From Thermoprotei archaeon (GTDB lineage: Archaea; Thermoproteota; Methanomethylicia; Nezhaarchaeales; WYZ-LMO8): DNA of 5,695 nucleotides. The stretch spans positions 1 through 5,695 of the forward strand of contig QMSN01000074.1 in NCBI GenBank assembly GCA_003650865.1, read 5' to 3'. Made by a program: the position numbers and the translations under genes. Under the pieces are notes generated by a model, which was not told the DNA's origin, ran no database searches, and worked only from the letters and a program-made list of their open reading frames with translations. This document shows positions 1-5,655 of this stretch, piece after piece. Each line of letters opens with the position of its first letter. The first letter of the stretch is position 1.

Positions 1-136
1 CTTAGAGTTAAGCGTGCCTCAAGCCGTTCCGCGCCTCGACCTCTCCCTCTTCTTCGTTAATCGAGCCCTCTCATCACTTGAGGCAGCTGCAACACCTCAA
101 GGTCTAAAGCTAGTAGTCCAGACACCCGGGGAGACC
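1..136 (+). other. Region upstream of hypB; possible tail of a truncated gene
   Basis: Two + strand frames are open from the window edge. One ends in TAA at 58-60 and reads LRVKRASSRS... over 19 codons; its first residues resemble the end of HypA proteins (which often finish in something like ELRVKSIE), and hypA commonly precedes hypB, so this could be the end of hypA. That is inference from a very short match. The other is the hypB frame itself, open back to the edge, with a GTG at 14 that would add 41 residues to HypB. Those residues resemble no HypB domain I know and contain no histidine-rich stretch. The third frame has early stops at 3-5 and 9-11. No convincing TATA box was seen. Confidence 0.3.
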
Positions 137-772
137 ATGGACATTGAGGTAGAGTCAGATCTCCTAGAGCTGAACAAGAGGATAGCGGAGGAGAATAGGA
201 AGTACCTCGACCAGATGGGTGTTTTAGCGATAGACATAATGGGCTCTCTAGGTGCTGGTAAAACTACTTTGATAGAAGCCTTGGTCAGAAGCCTCAAGGA
301 GAAGTATAGAATAGCTGTAATCACGGGTGACGTCTCGACCTCTATAGATGCTGAAAGAATATTGAAGCTAGGGGTCAAAGCCCTCCAGGTAAACACGGGT
401 AAAGAGTGTCACTTGGATGCTCACCTCATCAGGAGAGCTCTTCAAGCCTTGGACCTAAGAGGCGTGGACATCCTCCTAATAGAGAACGTCGGGAACTTAA
501 TATGTCCAGCGGACTTCCCATTAGGCGCTCATAAACGAGTTGTGGTCATAAGCGTCAGTGAAGGCAGCGACATGGTGATCAAGCATCCAAGCTCCTTTAA
601 GGAAGTCGACGTAGTGGTTATTAATAAGGTGGATGTGGCCAAGGACTTCGACGTGGATCCTAGCTTAATAGCTAGGGATGTGGAGAAAGTCAATCCCAAG
701 GCTAAGGTAGTCTACACGAGTGCTAAGACAGGGCTAGGTATAAACAAGCTCATAGAGGCGCTTGAGCTGTAA
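137..772 (+). CDS. hypB: HypB, GTPase for nickel insertion into [NiFe]-hydrogenase
   Basis: HypB is a cytoplasmic SIMIBI-class GTPase that works with HypA to load nickel into the large subunit of [NiFe]-hydrogenase. From the ATG at 137 the protein has 211 residues, close to usual archaeal HypB length. Visible motifs are the P-loop GSLGAGKTT at 36-44, switch I around TGDVSTSIDAER (Asp65), the metal-binding GKECHLDAH with Cys91 and His92, ENVGNLICPADF with Cys123 (together matching the Cys-His-Cys site known in Methanocaldococcus HypB), NKVD at 173-176 for guanine recognition, and SAK at 205-207. The N-terminal helix that begins at MDIEVESD matches where archaeal HypB normally starts, so I prefer ATG 137 over the in-frame GTG at 14, although its Shine-Dalgarno is weak (GGGGAG, close to the ATG). 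There is no histidine-rich nickel-storage segment. Family assignment is secure; the exact start is less so. Confidence 0.95.
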   Translation: MDIEVESDLLELNKRIAEENRKYLDQMGVLAIDIMGSLGAGKTTLIEALVRSLKEKYRIAVITGDVSTSIDAERILKLGVKALQVNTGKECHLDAHLIRRALQALDLRGVDILLIENVGNLICPADFPLGAHKRVVVISVSEGSDMVIKHPSSFKEVDVVVINKVDVAKDFDVDPSLIARDVEKVNPKAKVVYTSAKTGLGINKLIEALEL

Positions 773-780
773 GCCAAAAC

Positions 781-830
781 GATATTAACCCAACTGAGAG
801 TATAGGGGAGGGGCTTAAGGGGGAAGAGCT
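781..830 (+). promoter_or_regulatory. Probable promoter and ribosome binding site of atpC
   Basis: The 58-base gap after hypB holds an AT-rich GATATTAA (781-788) that could serve as a weak TATA box, with transcription then starting near 810. It also holds purine-rich runs: AGGGGAGGGG at about 804-813 and AGGGGGAAGAG at 818-828. The second aligns with the AGGAGG core of the archaeal Shine-Dalgarno and sits three bases before the TTG at 831 when a ten-base site is counted, which supports that start. The box is not a strong match, so read-through from hypB remains possible. Confidence 0.35.
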
Positions 831-1871
831 TTGAGCGCGTCTAAGTACGCCTACGGCGTCGCTAGAATCAGGGCTAAGAGAGCTTTCATGTTAAAGGCTG
901 AGGACTACGAGGCGGTGTTAAGAGCACCAACGTTACACCAAGCAGTAGCACATATACAGTCGGTCAGCGACATAGGCCGTAAGCTACCTCAGACAACTGA
1001 TGTCTACGAGCTAGAGAAGACCTTGCTAACGAGCTTTGTCGAGCTGCTCGAATCCATAAGCAAGACCGTTGGTGGCGATGCAGGTAACTTCTTGAAGTCG
1101 TATTTTAGCAGATTCGAGCATGAAACCCTAAAGTCCATACTTAAAGGCAAATACCTAGGCCTACTTGAGGAGGAAGTATCTCTTGCGGCCATCCCCCTCG
1201 GAACCTATAGCGGCTCCCTATACTCCTCCATGCTTTCAGCTAGGAGTGTTGAGCAGGCGGTAGACCTTATTCCAAATCTTGAGTTAAAGGCGCTGCTTAG
1301 GGAGGCCTTAAAGCAGGCAGAGGATTTGAAGTCGCCTATACCGCTAGAGTCGGCTGTTGATAGATGGCTTTACGACTCCTTATGGAGGCAGGCTAAGAGG
1401 CTCGGTGGAGAAGATGGTAGATGGGCTAGACACTTAACAGGGTTGGACGTAGATATAAAGAACATAATGGTGCTCATAAGGGGTAAGGAGCTAAACCTAC
1501 AGCCATCAGCCCTAGAGAAGCTGTGGATACCCATAAGCTATAGGCTTAATGTTGATCTAAAGGGCCTAGCTTCTCAACCATTAGCTGGAATACTTCAAGC
1601 CCTGTCAGCAACGTATTACGGTGAAGCTATTTCACCTCTCGCCAAGGGAGCTGTTGAGGTTGAGAAGAGCCTAAACATGCTTTGGCTAAGGGAGAACGAG
1701 AAGGCTTTTCTGCACTACCCATTTACACTAGGTTCTCTGCTCGCTTTCGCCAACGTGAAGTACGTGGAGCTAAAGGACATAAGGGCCATGCTCATATCGA
1801 AGGCGCTAAGCATACCAGCCTCTACGACACTACAGCTAATAACGAGGTTCTCAGAGAGGTTGTCCACATAA
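831..1871 (+). CDS. atpC: A-type ATP synthase subunit C (central stalk connector)
   Basis: This 346-residue protein belongs to the V/A-ATPase subunit C/d (AC39) family, a bundle of helical repeats that forms the socket between the membrane c-ring and the rotating D/F shaft. Recognisable features are the opening YAYGVARIRAKRAFML (residues 6-21), typical of archaeal subunit C, the following 'L..A.....A...I' helix, and the later blocks DRWLYDSLW and GLDVDIKNIMVLIRGK, which correspond to the conserved mid-region where helices carry a 'D..N....R.K' pattern. Length fits the family. It starts with TTG, directly after a purine-rich Shine-Dalgarno; the next in-frame ATG (residue 20) would cut off the conserved N terminus. 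No other ATPase subunit gene is nearby, so subunit C is encoded apart from the rest of the complex within the range visible here. It converges on rpoK. Confidence 0.92.
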   Translation: MSASKYAYGVARIRAKRAFMLKAEDYEAVLRAPTLHQAVAHIQSVSDIGRKLPQTTDVYELEKTLLTSFVELLESISKTVGGDAGNFLKSYFSRFEHETLKSILKGKYLGLLEEEVSLAAIPLGTYSGSLYSSMLSARSVEQAVDLIPNLELKALLREALKQAEDLKSPIPLESAVDRWLYDSLWRQAKRLGGEDGRWARHLTGLDVDIKNIMVLIRGKELNLQPSALEKLWIPISYRLNVDLKGLASQPLAGILQALSATYYGEAISPLAKGAVEVEKSLNMLWLRENEKAFLHYPFTLGSLLAFANVKYVELKDIRAMLISKALSIPASTTLQLITRFSERLST

Positions 1872-1915
1872 ACTACAAGTTGAGTTAAAATCTAACAAAA
1901 ATGGTTTTGAGTTGA
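1872..1915. terminator. Convergent intergenic spacer with short T-tracts
   Basis: This 44-base AT-rich spacer lies between the stops of atpC (+) and rpoK (-). Read on the - strand it has TTTTT (1901-1897) and TTTT (1890-1887) shortly after the rpoK stop, the kind of T-tract at which archaeal RNA polymerase terminates. On the + strand the only counterpart is TTTT at about 1905-1908, weak for atpC. The seven-base TTGAGTT occurs twice (1880-1886 and 1907-1913). No stable hairpin is apparent. Confidence 0.4.
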
Positions 1916-2197
1916 TTAAAGAAGCCATTTTAGCGGTATGTCTTGGTAGTGACCACTGGGCAGCCTTCTCCTTATGGTTATTGGCAGCACTTTAAGCTCC
2001 AGCTCCTTCATGGCTATCTTCACTGTATCCTTCTCTGGCACTAGTGAAAGATCTATGAGTATCGGGGCGCCCATGGCTATCTGCAGAGCCCTAGCTCCAA
2101 TTATCCTAGCGCGCTCGTACTTCGTTAGCCTAGGCAGCCATACCTTGACTTCTCCTGTCTTGGCCTCTATCTTCCGGGTTTTAGCTTTGCTCTTCAA
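1916..2197 (-). CDS. rpoK: DNA-directed RNA polymerase subunit K (Rpb6/omega homologue)
   Basis: RpoK is the small archaeal RNA polymerase subunit equivalent to eukaryotic Rpb6 and bacterial omega; it clamps onto the largest subunit and helps assemble the enzyme. The 93-residue product carries the family signature LTKYERARIIGARALQIAMG (residues 24-43), continued by AP, and the C-terminal block LPITIRRRLPSGHYQDIPL (71-89), both characteristic. The N-terminal 20 residues are basic and variable, as usual. The start is a TTG at 2197; the next methionine (residue 42) lies inside the signature, so no later ATG is possible. The TTG overlaps the TGA stop of the thermosome gene (TTGA), and the end of that gene supplies a purine-rich AGGAAGGG just upstream, which suggests translational coupling and a shared transcript. 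Confidence 0.95.
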   Translation of the reverse strand: MKSKAKTRKIEAKTGEVKVWLPRLTKYERARIIGARALQIAMGAPILIDLSLVPEKDTVKIAMKELELKVLPITIRRRLPSGHYQDIPLKWLL

Positions 2198-3831
2198 AAC
2201 CCTTCCTCGCCAAACTTAGGAGTCTCCCTCTCTTTTTCTTTTTCCTTCTTTGGTGGAGCAGCGGCTATGACGTCGTCTATCTTCAGTATCATAATCGCTG
2301 CCTCAGTCGCTGACTTGAAGGCCTGCCTCTTCACTGAGAGGGGCTCTATGATGTTCAGCTGCATCATGTCGGCTATGTCTCCCTTGAGCACATCGATCCC
2401 ATAAGTCTTCAAGCCCTTCTCGTGGTGAGCCCTGAGCTTGACCACTATGTCCAATGGATCTAACCCAGCATTCTCGGCGAGTATAGTCGGTATGACCTCC
2501 AGCGCCTCGGCGAACTTCATGGCTGCTAGCTGCTCCCTACCTGCTAAGCTCCTAGCCCAGTCTCTCAAGGCTAGACTCACAGCTATCTCAGGAGCTCCAC
2601 CACCCGGCAGTATCTTTGGCTCGTGGAGTATGTTCCTGACCACGCAGAGAGCATCGTGTATTGACCTCTCAGCCTCCTTAATGCTCATGTCGCTACTGCC
2701 CCTAATGAGTATGGAGACAGCTCTCGGGTTCTTGCAGCCCCTTACGAATATCATCTTCTCGTCAGCCACCTTGACCTCCTCGACGCTCTCGGCCTCGCCT
2801 AGGTCTGAGGGGCTTAGGTCATCTATACTCGTGACTATCCTAGCCCCCGTAGCCTTAGCGAGCTTCTCTATGTCAGACCTCTTGACCCTCCTCACAGCCA
2901 TTATTCCCTTCTTGGCTAGGAAGTGCTGGGCCACGTCGTCTATGCCCTTCTCGCAGAACACCACGTTGGCCCCTACCGACGATATCTTCTCGACCATCTT
3001 CCTGAGGACGTTGGCCTCCTCGTCCAAGAACGCCTTCATCTGCTCTGGGCTCGTTATGTTGATCTTAGCTGTTATCTCAGTCTTCTCTATCTCTAAGGGA
3101 GCTTCAAGGACAGCTATCTTGGCGTTGTGCACCACCTTGGGCATTCCGGCGTGAACTACCTCCTTATCTATGACGAGGCCGTCTATGAGCATGGTCTCGT
3201 TGAGAGATTCTCCACGCTTCTTCTCCACCTTAACGTCGTCTATGTCGACATACCACTTACCGTCTTTCTGCTGCGCGACCTTAAGTATGGCCTCAACAGC
3301 GTACTTGGCTAAGAGCTCCTTGGAGCCAGCTATGGAGGCTTTGCCGCTGAGCGTAGTCAAGGCGACTTTCATCAACACCTCCTTATCTGTGGGGTTGACT
3401 GGTATAGCGAGGCTGTCGAGGACTTCAAGGGCCTTGTCGAGGGCCTTTCTGTAACCATCTATTATCATCGTTGGATGCACATCCTGATCTAGAAGCCCCT
3501 CAGCATTCTTGAGGAGCTCTCCAGCCAATATCACAGCTGTAGTTGTTCCATCGCCGACCTCGGAGTCCTGGGCCTTAGCCACCTCAACCATCATTTTAGC
3601 CGCTGGGTGCTGGATGTCCATCTCCTTCAGTATGGTCGCTCCATCGTTTGTTATGGTGACATCGCCGAAGCTGCTAACAAGCATCTTGTCCATGCCTCTA
3701 GGCCCCAGCGAGCTCTTCACGGCTTCAGCTATTATCTTGGCTGCTAGGATGTTTGCCCTCTGAGCTTCTCTACCCACTGTCCTAGTAGTGCCCTCCTTTA
3801 GGACGAGAACTGGTAGTGTAGGTGTAGCCAT
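2194..3831 (-). CDS. ths: Thermosome (group II chaperonin) subunit
   Basis: This subunit of the archaeal thermosome (CCT/TCP-1 relatives) forms a cytosolic double-ring ATP-driven folding chamber with a built-in lid. The 545-residue product shows family motifs in order: the nucleotide-binding LGPRGMDKM (42-50), GDVTITNDGATIL (56-68), GDGTTT (93-98, with Asp94), the apical domain with its helical protrusion (about 235-285), IHDAL with the catalytic-type Asp393, and GGGAPE (410-415). All key ATPase residues are present, so it should be active. The C terminus is a charged lysine/glutamate tail (about 526-545) rather than Gly-Gly-Met repeats. I place the start at the ATG at 3831; a GTG three codons earlier (3840) lies within the AGGTGAT Shine-Dalgarno. 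It is the first gene of a unit with rpoK. Whether paralogous subunits exist elsewhere cannot be seen. Confidence 0.97.
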   Translation of the reverse strand: MATPTLPVLVLKEGTTRTVGREAQRANILAAKIIAEAVKSSLGPRGMDKMLVSSFGDVTITNDGATILKEMDIQHPAAKMMVEVAKAQDSEVGDGTTTAVILAGELLKNAEGLLDQDVHPTMIIDGYRKALDKALEVLDSLAIPVNPTDKEVLMKVALTTLSGKASIAGSKELLAKYAVEAILKVAQQKDGKWYVDIDDVKVEKKRGESLNETMLIDGLVIDKEVVHAGMPKVVHNAKIAVLEAPLEIEKTEITAKINITSPEQMKAFLDEEANVLRKMVEKISSVGANVVFCEKGIDDVAQHFLAKKGIMAVRRVKRSDIEKLAKATGARIVTSIDDLSPSDLGEAESVEEVKVADEKMIFVRGCKNPRAVSILIRGSSDMSIKEAERSIHDALCVVRNILHEPKILPGGGAPEIAVSLALRDWARSLAGREQLAAMKFAEALEVIPTILAENAGLDPLDIVVKLRAHHEKGLKTYGIDVLKGDIADMMQLNIIEPLSVKRQAFKSATEAAIMILKIDDVIAAAPPKKEKEKERETPKFGEEGF

Positions 3832-3835
3832 AACT

Positions 3836-3842
3836 ATCACCT
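3836..3842 (-). promoter_or_regulatory. Shine-Dalgarno site of the thermosome gene (decides its start)
   Basis: On the - strand AGGTGAT runs from 3842 to 3836, a perfect complement to the ATCACCT portion of the archaeal 16S rRNA 3' end. It is followed by four bases and the ATG at 3831-3829. The site contains the GTG (3840-3838) that begins the longest open frame, so that GTG is very unlikely to be the true start. Confidence 0.8.
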
Positions 3843-3877
3843 TTAAGCCTAATTCGGAGTTTACAAGACGAAAGCTT

Positions 3878-3886
3878 CTATATAAA
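3878..3886 (-). promoter_or_regulatory. TATA box for the thermosome-rpoK transcript
   Basis: On the - strand TTTATATAG (3886-3878) is a near-ideal archaeal box A. Its centre is about 50 bases before the ATG; with the usual spacing of about 25 bases, transcription would start near 3857, giving a short leader of about 25 bases that contains the Shine-Dalgarno. The preceding bases GTTAGA are a mediocre BRE. It sits in the short gap after the acetyltransferase gene, so the thermosome operon probably has its own promoter. Confidence 0.7.
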
Positions 3887-3903
3887 TCTAACTTTACATA
3901 GAG

Positions 3904-4410
3904 TTAATCCATCCGCAACGACATCACGTAGGCGTCTTCGCCGTCAGCGTAGTATCTACGCAGCACATTCACCACTTTAAACCCCAACTTCCTGTAGAGA
4001 TTTATGGCTGGGTTATTGGTAACTCTAACCTCTAGGTACACCTCTTTGACACCTCTACTTCTTATATTTTGAATAGCTTCTCTCATCAAGCTCTCGGCTA
4101 TCCCCCTCCTCCTAGCGTGAGGCATTACAGCCAGCGATATTACGTGTCCTTTAACTTTACCGAATTCTCGAGAGAAGGGCTGTGGAAGTATGCCCCCTCT
4201 GTCTATACGCGTCATTATATACCCGACGACTGTGCCATCTATCTCGGCGACTAAGAAGCCATCGGGGAACTCGCGGTAATGGTATAGGAAGAAGTCTGGC
4301 GTGTAGTTTTCGGGTAAGCACCGCCTATTTATGTATATAACTCTATCCAGATCGCTCTCCTTGAACCTCCTAATGATGTAGCCCCGTCTTTCTCCAGACT
4401 CTAGCTCCAA
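3904..4410 (-). CDS. ard1: Ard1-type protein N-terminal acetyltransferase (GNAT family)
   Basis: This enzyme is predicted to transfer acetyl from acetyl-CoA to the alpha-amino group of protein N termini, as the archaeal Ard1/NatA-like enzyme of Sulfolobus does; it is often labelled RimI in databases. The 168-residue product is a single GNAT domain. It has INRRCLPENY at 27-36, YIMTRID at 64-70, KGHVISLAV at 87-95, the acetyl-CoA-binding RRRGIA at 100-105, YLEVRVTNNPAINLYRKLGF at 125-144, and YYADGEDAY at 153-161. Glu34, His89 and Glu127 align, from memory of the Sulfolobus enzyme, with its functional Glu35, His88 and Glu127. The start is TTG at 4410, preceded by AGGAAGTGG, a good Shine-Dalgarno. 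Its promoter lies in the divergent spacer. It points the same way as the thermosome gene but is 72 bases from it with a separate TATA box between. The substrate range is inferred from the family. Confidence 0.92.
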   Translation of the reverse strand: MELESGERRGYIIRRFKESDLDRVIYINRRCLPENYTPDFFLYHYREFPDGFLVAEIDGTVVGYIMTRIDRGGILPQPFSREFGKVKGHVISLAVMPHARRRGIAESLMREAIQNIRSRGVKEVYLEVRVTNNPAINLYRKLGFKVVNVLRRYYADGEDAYVMSLRMD

Positions 4411-4551
4411 GGTTCCACTTCCTAAGCTGTTGCGACTTAATAAAATGCTGAGTGCTCCAACAAATTTTTTACGAAGAGTCAGAAGCGTTAAAATGCTCCT
4501 TAACTCACTTTACCTACAAGCTTCAGCTTTCGGTAGGGCTAGGTGCAGGGC
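4411..4551. promoter_or_regulatory. Divergent promoter region between ard1 and the S2P gene
   Basis: This AT-rich spacer must drive both genes. For ard1 (- strand) the best TATA candidate is TTTTATTAAG (4445-4436), which would start transcription only a few bases before the Shine-Dalgarno AGGAAG (4423-4418). For the protease (+ strand) the candidate GTTAAAAT (4487-4494) would give a leader of about 30 bases; it is a weak match. A T6 run lies at 4465-4470. The octamer AAAATGCT appears at 4442-4449 and again at 4490-4497. I see no small gene or RNA here. Confidence 0.45.
4541..4545 (+). promoter_or_regulatory. Shine-Dalgarno site of the S2P gene (decides its start)
   Basis: AGGTG at 4541-4545 matches the first five bases of the AGGTGAT site found at the thermosome gene. 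If the full seven-base site is counted (to 4547), four bases remain before the ATG at 4552, the same register as at the thermosome gene. The GTG at 4543, which opens the longest frame, lies inside this site. Confidence 0.6.
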
Positions 4552-5646
4552 ATGGAGGTCTTCCCTCTAGAGGTCGATGAGTGCGTTAGGAGGAACTTCA
4601 CAGTATTAGATTGGAAGGTTCAGTACGGCACGTTGATGTACGTGGTTGGCGACGTAGACACCAAGGAGAGGTTCTTGAAGCTCTACAGGGAGCTTGAGCC
4701 GAGAGGCTACATACCAGTGCTTAGGAGAGAAGGAGAGGCTAAGGTGTTGAGGGTCTTCAAAAGACCTCCTCCAAGGCGGCACAAAGTTATCTGGAACATA
4801 ATTCTGTTGGTTGCAACGATAGGCACTGTAGGCTTCGCTGGGTATATGTTCACAGCTGCTGGAAGCATCTATGAGCTCTTAGACCCAACATTTGGAGTAT
4901 ACAGGCTGCTTCACCACATGGCCTACATGGCTGCGATATTCTTCGTTTTAGGCCTCCACGAGTTTGGACATAAACTTGCATGTCTAAAACATGGCTTAAG
5001 ATCCACACCGCCATACTTCATTCCAGGGCCTCCTGAGATAGGTGGTTCTCTGGGAGCTCTAATGATACAGGAAACCCCTATACTGAATAGAGATCAGCTT
5101 TTCGACTTGGGATTGATGGGGCCGCTTGTGGGCTTCTTGGCATCTGTCGTAGTTACTCTCATAGGGCTATCGCTTTCATACTTAGTGCCTTACGACTTGG
5201 TCTTAAAGTGGATCCAGCAGGGCCAAGTAAACCCCTTGCCCACTGAGCCTCTCTTGTTCACGCTAGTTAGAGAGGGCGTCTTAGCATTGACGGGGGCCTC
5301 TGCCAACGAAGTTGTAGTGCTACATCCAGTGGCTTTTGCGGGATGGGTTGGAATGCTCATAACGTTTCTCAATACGTTGCCAGTGGGCCAACTCGACGGT
5401 GGGCATGTCGTGAGAGCTATAGTCAGCAGCAGGAAGCACGCGATAATATCCTTAGCTGCGATAACGGTAATGCTGATCACGGGCTTCATAGTCATGGCGA
5501 TAGTCGCCCTCATAATACTCTTCAGAGGCCACCCAGGCCCCCTAGATGACGTATCACCTCCATCGAGATCTAGGAAGGCGGCCTTCGCGCTACTGCCTAT
5601 AGTGTGCGGTCTATGCTTCACATCTATAACATTCACTTTGCTCTAG
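4552..5646 (+). CDS. Site-2 protease family intramembrane zinc metalloprotease (M50)
   Basis: This is a polytopic membrane protease of family M50, which cuts transmembrane segments of its substrates, often in regulated signalling. From the ATG at 4552 it has 364 residues. A soluble N-terminal domain (about 1-75, ending in the basic KRPPPRRH) precedes the first membrane helix (about 80-102). The zinc motif HEFGH lies at 136-140 within a helix, and the second catalytic motif NTLPVGQLDGG at 274-284 supplies the third zinc ligand Asp282. Between them FIPGPPEIGGSLGALM and the stretch NRDQLFDLGLMGPLVGF are typical of the archaeal, cyanobacterial and plant EGY-like branch. Further hydrophobic helices lie near 184-212, 259-278, 296-324 and 342-361. 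No PDZ domain is visible. The alternative start is GTG 4543 (367 residues). Active-site residues are complete; the substrate is unknown. A gene begins nine bases downstream and is probably cotranscribed. Confidence 0.93.
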   Translation: MEVFPLEVDECVRRNFTVLDWKVQYGTLMYVVGDVDTKERFLKLYRELEPRGYIPVLRREGEAKVLRVFKRPPPRRHKVIWNIILLVATIGTVGFAGYMFTAAGSIYELLDPTFGVYRLLHHMAYMAAIFFVLGLHEFGHKLACLKHGLRSTPPYFIPGPPEIGGSLGALMIQETPILNRDQLFDLGLMGPLVGFLASVVVTLIGLSLSYLVPYDLVLKWIQQGQVNPLPTEPLLFTLVREGVLALTGASANEVVVLHPVAFAGWVGMLITFLNTLPVGQLDGGHVVRAIVSSRKHAIISLAAITVMLITGFIVMAIVALIILFRGHPGPLDDVSPPSRSRKAAFALLPIVCGLCFTSITFTLL

Positions 5647-5651
5647 GTGAT
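5645..5651 (+). promoter_or_regulatory. Shine-Dalgarno site overlapping the S2P stop codon
   Basis: AGGTGAT at 5645-5651 overlaps the TAG stop of the protease gene (5644-5646) and ends four bases before the GTG at 5656. Sequence and spacing are identical to the thermosome site, which strongly supports a real gene start at 5656 and close coupling with the protease gene. Confidence 0.7.
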
Positions 5652-5655
5652 CTAG

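Noticed and set aside
97..396. - strand open frame opposite hypB
   Set aside because: It is antisense to the HypB P-loop region; the serine-rich product is a shadow of the real gene.
773..830. C/D-box small RNA or tRNA in the hypB-atpC gap
   Set aside because: No RTGATGA box pairs with a CTGA box at a suitable distance, and there is no T-loop sequence; the gap is also too short for a tRNA.
1682..1888. + strand open frame overlapping the end of atpC
   Set aside because: It is a shifted frame of atpC with low-complexity basic content; atpC is intact through its own stop at 1869-1871, so no frameshift is needed.
2438..3154. Long + strand open frame (238 codons) opposite the thermosome gene
   Set aside because: It lies wholly antisense to a well-conserved chaperonin. 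Its product is rich in Ser, Ala, Leu and Thr, as expected from reading a biased gene backwards, and shows no domain.
4465..4470. T6 run on the + strand as a transcription terminator
   Set aside because: No + strand gene ends upstream of it; it lies in a divergent promoter region where AT-rich runs are expected.
5190..5636. - strand open frame (148 codons) opposite the S2P gene
   Set aside because: It is antisense to the region holding the conserved NTLPVGQLDGG motif, with no recognisable domain and no convincing ribosome binding site.
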